From Candidatus Melainabacteria bacterium (lineage in GTDB: Bacteria > Cyanobacteriota > Vampirovibrionia > Gastranaerophilales > Gastranaerophilaceae), in the NCBI GenBank assembly GCA_003258735.1, contig QHME01000011.1, forward strand, positions 521-56,157: a stretch of 55,637 nucleotides of DNA, written 5' to 3'. The notes under the pieces are model-generated. The model was given only the letters and a program-made list of their open reading frames with translations. It made no database searches and was not told the origin of the DNA. This document shows positions 52,086 to 55,637 of the stretch, piece by piece. How positions within the stretch are numbered: the first letter of the stretch is position 1; the number at the start of each line of letters is the position of its first letter. The translations under genes and the position numbers were made by a program.

Positions 52086-52775
52086 TTACTCTTCCTGAAC
52101 AGCCATAGATATATATGTAGTTGATAGAAGGGTAAATACCAACGCTTGAATTAGTGCTACGAATAATTCAAACAACATGAACGGTAATGGTAAAACTACC
52201 GCACATAGACTTATAAATGTTGCAACTAGCAACTCTCCTGCCAAAATATTGGCAAAAAGTCGAAGTGCAAGCGAAAATGGTCTGACAAAAAGTTCCAATG
52301 TATCAACTAAAGTGATAATAATACCGTCAATACTGAAACCTTTGAAAAAGAATCTGAAACCGTTTCTTTTCACACCATAGAAAATATAATATATAGAAAC
52401 AACAATTGCCATTGCTGCTGTCATATTAATATCGTTATTTGGAGATGCCAATTCACCATTCGCCAAATGAATCAATTTCAACGGCAACTGTCCAACTAAA
52501 TTTGCTGTTAAAATGAACATAAACAAAGTAAGAATAATTGCGATATGCTTTTGAGCCTCATCATTACCCATACTTGATTTTGCTATGTCATTAAAATATT
52601 TAACAATACCTTCGCCAGCCAATTGAAGTTTGTTTGGCACCATTTCAAGCTTTCTTGTAGTAATAAATGCCAAAACAATAAGCAATAACATAGAGAACCA
52701 CATCGTTAATATGGTATCCATATTAAATGATACTCCATGACCTAAAATATGTATTGTATAAAGCCAGTGTTCCAT
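52086..52775 (-). CDS. atpB: ATP synthase a subunit
   Basis: 229 residues, five or six membrane helices. The conserved stator Arg is R172 in FVRPFSLALRLFANILAGELL-type sequence, with P-L-P-F-M-L-F-E and the final helix F-T-L-L-S-T-T-Y-I. It forms the ion half-channels against the c-ring. It is first in the operon; no atpI precedes it. AGAGGGAG lies just before the ATG. Confidence 0.96.
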   Translation of the reverse strand: MEHWLYTIHILGHGVSFNMDTILTMWFSMLLLIVLAFITTRKLEMVPNKLQLAGEGIVKYFNDIAKSSMGNDEAQKHIAIILTLFMFILTANLVGQLPLKLIHLANGELASPNNDINMTAAMAIVVSIYYIFYGVKRNGFRFFFKGFSIDGIIITLVDTLELFVRPFSLALRLFANILAGELLVATFISLCAVVLPLPFMLFELFVALIQALVFTLLSTTYISMAVQEE

Positions 52776-52796
52776 TTTTCTCCCTCTGCAAACATC

Positions 52797-52824
52797 ATGG
52801 TATCACCGAAAAAAATTTTCGCAA
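52797..52824 (-). promoter_or_regulatory. Promoter of the atp operon
   Basis: On the minus strand TTGCGA (52819-52824), 16-base spacer, TACCAT (52797-52802), 22 bases before the atpB ATG. Confidence 0.5.
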
Positions 52825-52843
52825 TACAAATTTTTGTTTGTTA

Positions 52844-52849
52844 TATAAT
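52844..52849 (+). promoter_or_regulatory. -10 element of the birA-oad operon
   Basis: TATAAT at 52844-52849, 36 bases before the birA ATG and back to back with the atp promoter. The -35 region is weak and overlaps the atp -35 zone. Confidence 0.45.
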
Positions 52850-52884
52850 TACATCATACAGAGATACAACTGTTGGGGTAATTA

Positions 52885-53604
52885 ATGGAGTTTATAAACT
52901 TAGAAAAGGTAGATTCTACTAATCTATATGCTAAAAAACATATAGAAACGCTAGATGATAGAACTGTTATTCTAACCAAGGAACAAACAGCAGGGAGAGG
53001 AAGACTTAACCGTAGTTGGATAGATTTAGGTAAAAATAACGTATTTATGTCTATTGTCCTCAAACCGTCTGAGACTTATCAGGAAGTATACTCTAACATT
53101 ACCCAATATTTGTCTGTAGTCCTTTGTCATGCTTTAGAAGATTACGGTCTTAAACCGCAAATCAAATGGCCTAACGATGTATTGGTTAACGGCAAAAAAA
53201 TTGCGGGAATACTATCTGAATCTGTAATACAAGGAACAAAATTTAAAGGATTGGTTCTTGGCGTTGGCATAAACCTGAACGCTACAGATGAGGGTGTTAA
53301 ATCTATTACAGATAAAGAAGTAACTGCACTAAATTTAGAATTAAAAAAAGAAGTAGTTTACAAGGACTTTTTGAATAAATTACTTGACGAATTTTTCAAA
53401 AATTATGACAAATTTTTAAAAAATGGCTTTATATCTATTAAGAATGATTATATTTCAAGAAACAGTTTTCTTGGAAAAGATTTAAAAGTTCAAGTGTTAA
53501 ACCGAATTGAAGAAGGACTTGCAACTTCAATTACTGATAACGGAGAACTTATACTAAAGAGAGATAACAAGGAGTTTGTACTTACGATAGGAGATATTTT
53601 ATGA
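52885..53604 (+). CDS. birA: Biotin-[biotin carboxyl carrier] ligase
   Basis: 239 residues, catalytic plus C-terminal domain only: the DNA-binding N-terminal HTH of E. coli BirA is missing, so it is not a repressor. The biotinyl-AMP loop is GRGRLNRSW at 37-45 and the second motif KWPNDVLVNGKKIAGIL runs from 94. It attaches biotin to a carrier Lys, most likely K561 of the decarboxylase gene two positions downstream. Its stop overlaps the oadG start (ATGA). Confidence 0.94.
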   Translation: MEFINLEKVDSTNLYAKKHIETLDDRTVILTKEQTAGRGRLNRSWIDLGKNNVFMSIVLKPSETYQEVYSNITQYLSVVLCHALEDYGLKPQIKWPNDVLVNGKKIAGILSESVIQGTKFKGLVLGVGINLNATDEGVKSITDKEVTALNLELKKEVVYKDFLNKLLDEFFKNYDKFLKNGFISIKNDYISRNSFLGKDLKVQVLNRIEEGLATSITDNGELILKRDNKEFVLTIGDIL

Positions 53605-53840
53605 ACTTAATGAACTTGGAAAATGGCTTAATTTTACTTGTCATGGGCATGGGATTTGTTCTTTGCTTTTTAACTATTCTGATATTTTCGATGTCAGTAA
53701 TGGTTAAGATTGTCGGATATTTGAACAAAATTTTCCCTGAAGCTGTAGAAGAAGTAAAATCCGCAGCTAAGAAAACTGCATCAAATGTAGATGAAGCTAT
53801 AGCACTGGCAATTGCAGCTGTAGCAACAAAAAGAGGTTAA
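53601..53840 (+). CDS. oadG: Oxaloacetate decarboxylase gamma-type subunit
   Basis: 79 residues. One N-terminal membrane helix (about 8-33, G-L-I-L-L-V-M-G-M-G-F-V) then a short Ala-rich tail that ends A-A-V-A-T-K-R, the size and layout of OadG/sodium-pump decarboxylase gamma subunits. It anchors the carboxyltransferase to the membrane beta subunit. ATGA overlap with birA and a 25-base gap to the carboxyltransferase put all three in one operon. Confidence 0.82.
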   Translation: MNLMNLENGLILLVMGMGFVLCFLTILIFSMSVMVKIVGYLNKIFPEAVEEVKSAAKKTASNVDEAIALAIAAVATKRG

Positions 53841-53865
53841 TATTTAGAGAGAAAGGATAATAATT

Positions 53866-55637
53866 ATGGGTAAAAAACTTATCAAAGTTATGGATACGTC
53901 ATTCCGTGACGGTTTCCAATCAGTTTATGGCGCTAGAGTTTTTGTTGATGATTTCTTACCGGCTTTAAAATCTGCCGTTGATGCCGGTATCAGACACTTT
54001 GAAGTTGCAGGTGGTGCTAGATTTCAATCACCGATTTTTTACTGTAACGAAAATGCGTTTGAAACAATGGATAAAATCAGAGCTGCTGTAGGCCCTGATA
54101 TCAACTTGCAATCATTATCAAGAGGAGTGAATGTTGTAGGTTTAGACTCCCAACCTCGTGATGTTATCGATCTTCACGCAAAAATGTTCAAAAAGCATGG
54201 TGTAACAACTGTTAGAAACTTTGATGCACTAAATGATGTTAATAACTTATTATATTCAAGCCAATGTATCAAAAAGCACGGATTGAAACATGAAGTTACT
54301 ATCACAATGATGGAACTTCCTATCGGTTGTACAGGTGCTCACGATGTTGAATTTTATGAAAGAGTTCTTCGTTCAATCTTAGATGCAGGTATTGAATTTG
54401 ATTCTTTGGCATTTAAAGACGCCTCAGGTACATCTGCTCCTAGAAAAGTATTTGAAACAATCAAAAGAACAAGAGAAATCTTAGGTGCTGATGCTGACAT
54501 CAGATTCCACTCACACGAGACAGCAGGAACAGGTTTGGCAGCATATCTTGCAGCATTAGAAGGTGGAGCAAATTGTATCGACCTTTCTATGAAACCTGTA
54601 TCAGGCGGAACTGCTCAACCTGATATTGTTTCTATGTGGCATGCGCTAAAAGGTACAGAATACGATTTGGGTATTGATGTTGAAAAAATCCTAAAAACAG
54701 AAGAAGTGTTTAAAGAATGCATGAAGGATTACTTCTTGCCACCTGAAGCTCTATCAGTTAATCCTATGATTATATCTTCACCACTTCCGGGGGGAGCATT
54801 GACAGCTAATACCCAAATGTTGAGAGATAACAATTTGATGGATAAATTTCCTCAAGTAGTTGCTGCAATGAAAGAAGTAGTAGAAAAAGGCGGATTTGGA
54901 ACATCAGTAACTCCGGTTTCTCAGTTCTATTTCCAACAAGCATTTAACAACGTAATGTTCGGAGCATGGAAAAAAATTGCAGAAGGTTACGGAAAAATGG
55001 TTCTTGGCTATTTTGGAAAAACTCCATGCGCGCCTGACCCTGAAGTTGTAAAAATTGCAGAAGAACAGCTGGGATTAGCTCCAACAACTGAAACTGTTGT
55101 TGACTTAAATGACAAAGACCCTAATAAAGGTCTTGAAGTGGCTAAGAAAAGACTTGAAGAAGCGAACTTGCCAGTTAATGATGAAAACTTGTTCATTTCA
55201 GCAGCTTGTAAGGAAAAAGGTATATTATTCTTGCAAGGTAAAGGAACTATCGGTGTTCGTAAAAATGAACCTAAAAAAGAGGCTGCGTCAACCTCTACAG
55301 GTAATGAATACACTGTTACTATTAACGGTAAAAAATACGCAATCGCACTTGATGGCAAGAAAGCTACAGTAAATGGTAAAGCATTTGATTTTGATATCAA
55401 AGACGGTATTGACACAACAGCTGCTGCAAGTTCCGGTGAAGGCACACCTGTTAAAGCGGCACTTCCTGGTAACGTATTGAAAGTTCTTGTATCAGCAGGA
55501 GATTCAATTGCAGAAGGCGATGTTATCGCAGTTGTTGAAGCTATGAAAATGGAAACTGAAATTAAATCACCTGTTTCAGGTACGGTTAAATCAGTTGAAA
55601 TTGAAGTAGGTAATAAAGTTCAAACCGGTCAAGTATT
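53866..55637 (+). CDS. oadA: Oxaloacetate decarboxylase alpha-type carboxyltransferase with biotinyl domain (3' end off the window)
   Basis: 590 codons are in the window and the frame is open at the right edge. AAAGGA precedes the ATG. Domain 1 (about 1-280) is the carboxyltransferase barrel with VMDTSFRDGFQS and metal ligands in FHSHETAGTG; domain 2 (about 285-475) is the OadA/pyruvate carboxylase conserved domain; after a linker a biotinyl domain carries K561 in EAMKMETE. It moves CO2 from oxaloacetate (or a similar acid) to biotin. The membrane beta subunit that would release CO2 and pump Na is not seen and could lie just downstream. Confidence 0.93.
   Translation, partial: MGKKLIKVMDTSFRDGFQSVYGARVFVDDFLPALKSAVDAGIRHFEVAGGARFQSPIFYCNENAFETMDKIRAAVGPDINLQSLSRGVNVVGLDSQPRDVIDLHAKMFKKHGVTTVRNFDALNDVNNLLYSSQCIKKHGLKHEVTITMMELPIGCTGAHDVEFYERVLRSILDAGIEFDSLAFKDASGTSAPRKVFETIKRTREILGADADIRFHSHETAGTGLAAYLAALEGGANCIDLSMKPVSGGTAQPDIVSMWHALKGTEYDLGIDVEKILKTEEVFKECMKDYFLPPEALSVNPMIISSPLPGGALTANTQMLRDNNLMDKFPQVVAAMKEVVEKGGFGTSVTPVSQFYFQQAFNNVMFGAWKKIAEGYGKMVLGYFGKTPCAPDPEVVKIAEEQLGLAPTTETVVDLNDKDPNKGLEVAKKRLEEANLPVNDENLFISAACKEKGILFLQGKGTIGVRKNEPKKEAASTSTGNEYTVTINGKKYAIALDGKKATVNGKAFDFDIKDGIDTTAAASSGEGTPVKAALPGNVLKVLVSAGDSIAEGDVIAVVEAMKMETEIKSPVSGTVKSVEIEVGNKVQTGQV

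Noticed and set aside
1..55637. Insertion sequences, integrases, CRISPR arrays, toxin-antitoxin pairs
   Set aside because: No transposase or integrase motifs, no regularly spaced short repeats and no recognisable toxin-antitoxin pair were seen on either strand.

Overview
The window is 55.6 kb of AT-rich bacterial chromosome with dense coding, standard genetic code, and no phage, insertion sequence or CRISPR array that I can see. The F1Fo ATP synthase operon runs a-c-b'-b-delta-alpha-gamma, with two different b-type stalk genes and with beta and epsilon absent. That is the cyanobacterial layout, but there are no photosynthesis genes. Envelope genes (TolC-like protein, EmrA-like adaptor, LCP protein, lytic transglycosylase) suggest a double membrane. 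Together with the low GC and several large lineage-type proteins, this points to a non-photosynthetic cyanobacterial relative of the gut Melainabacteria/Vampirovibrionia (Gastranaerophilales) type. That placement is inference; no database was consulted.

Layout. 1-9.8 kb holds housekeeping genes (DUF374 acyltransferase, tRNA-Pro, yidC, queA, a lytic transglycosylase, a PilZ/decarboxylase pair, HU, a TerC-like membrane protein, ahcY). 10.0-14.1 kb is one giant GH13-family protein with a very large insert between catalytic motifs I and II. 14.2-25.4 kb carries ychF, apt, a processive family-2 glycosyltransferase, an EmrA-like adaptor with a MarR regulator divergent from a TolC-like gene, a two-component pair and a PfkB-family sugar kinase. 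25.6-30.4 kb is a tandem pair of large unknown paralogues, followed by pnp. 32.7-40.9 kb has a GNAT-like gene, four tandem DUF3137 membrane proteins, two tRNA-Arg genes on opposite strands around an amidase-like gene, and a lemA plus fifth DUF3137 unit in an operon with a nitroreductase and an LCP-family ligase. 43.3-46.8 kb is a second tandem pair of unknown membrane paralogues. 47.1-52.8 kb is the ATP synthase operon, divergent from birA-oadG-oadA (biotin ligase and oxaloacetate decarboxylase subunits), which runs off the right edge.

How it fits together. Ion-motive energy is one theme: ATP synthase lies head to head with a biotin-dependent decarboxylase unit and its own biotin ligase. The envelope is another: TolC/EmrA/glycosyltransferase, LCP, YidC, LemA/DUF3137. 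The most unusual material is the set of large proteins without signal peptides that share a short N-terminal Phe-x-Gly motif, the expanded DUF3137 family whose promoters were duplicated with the genes and appear to make leaderless mRNAs, a candidate CU-rich small RNA, and a tRNA-Arg with a compensatory A19-U56 tertiary pair.
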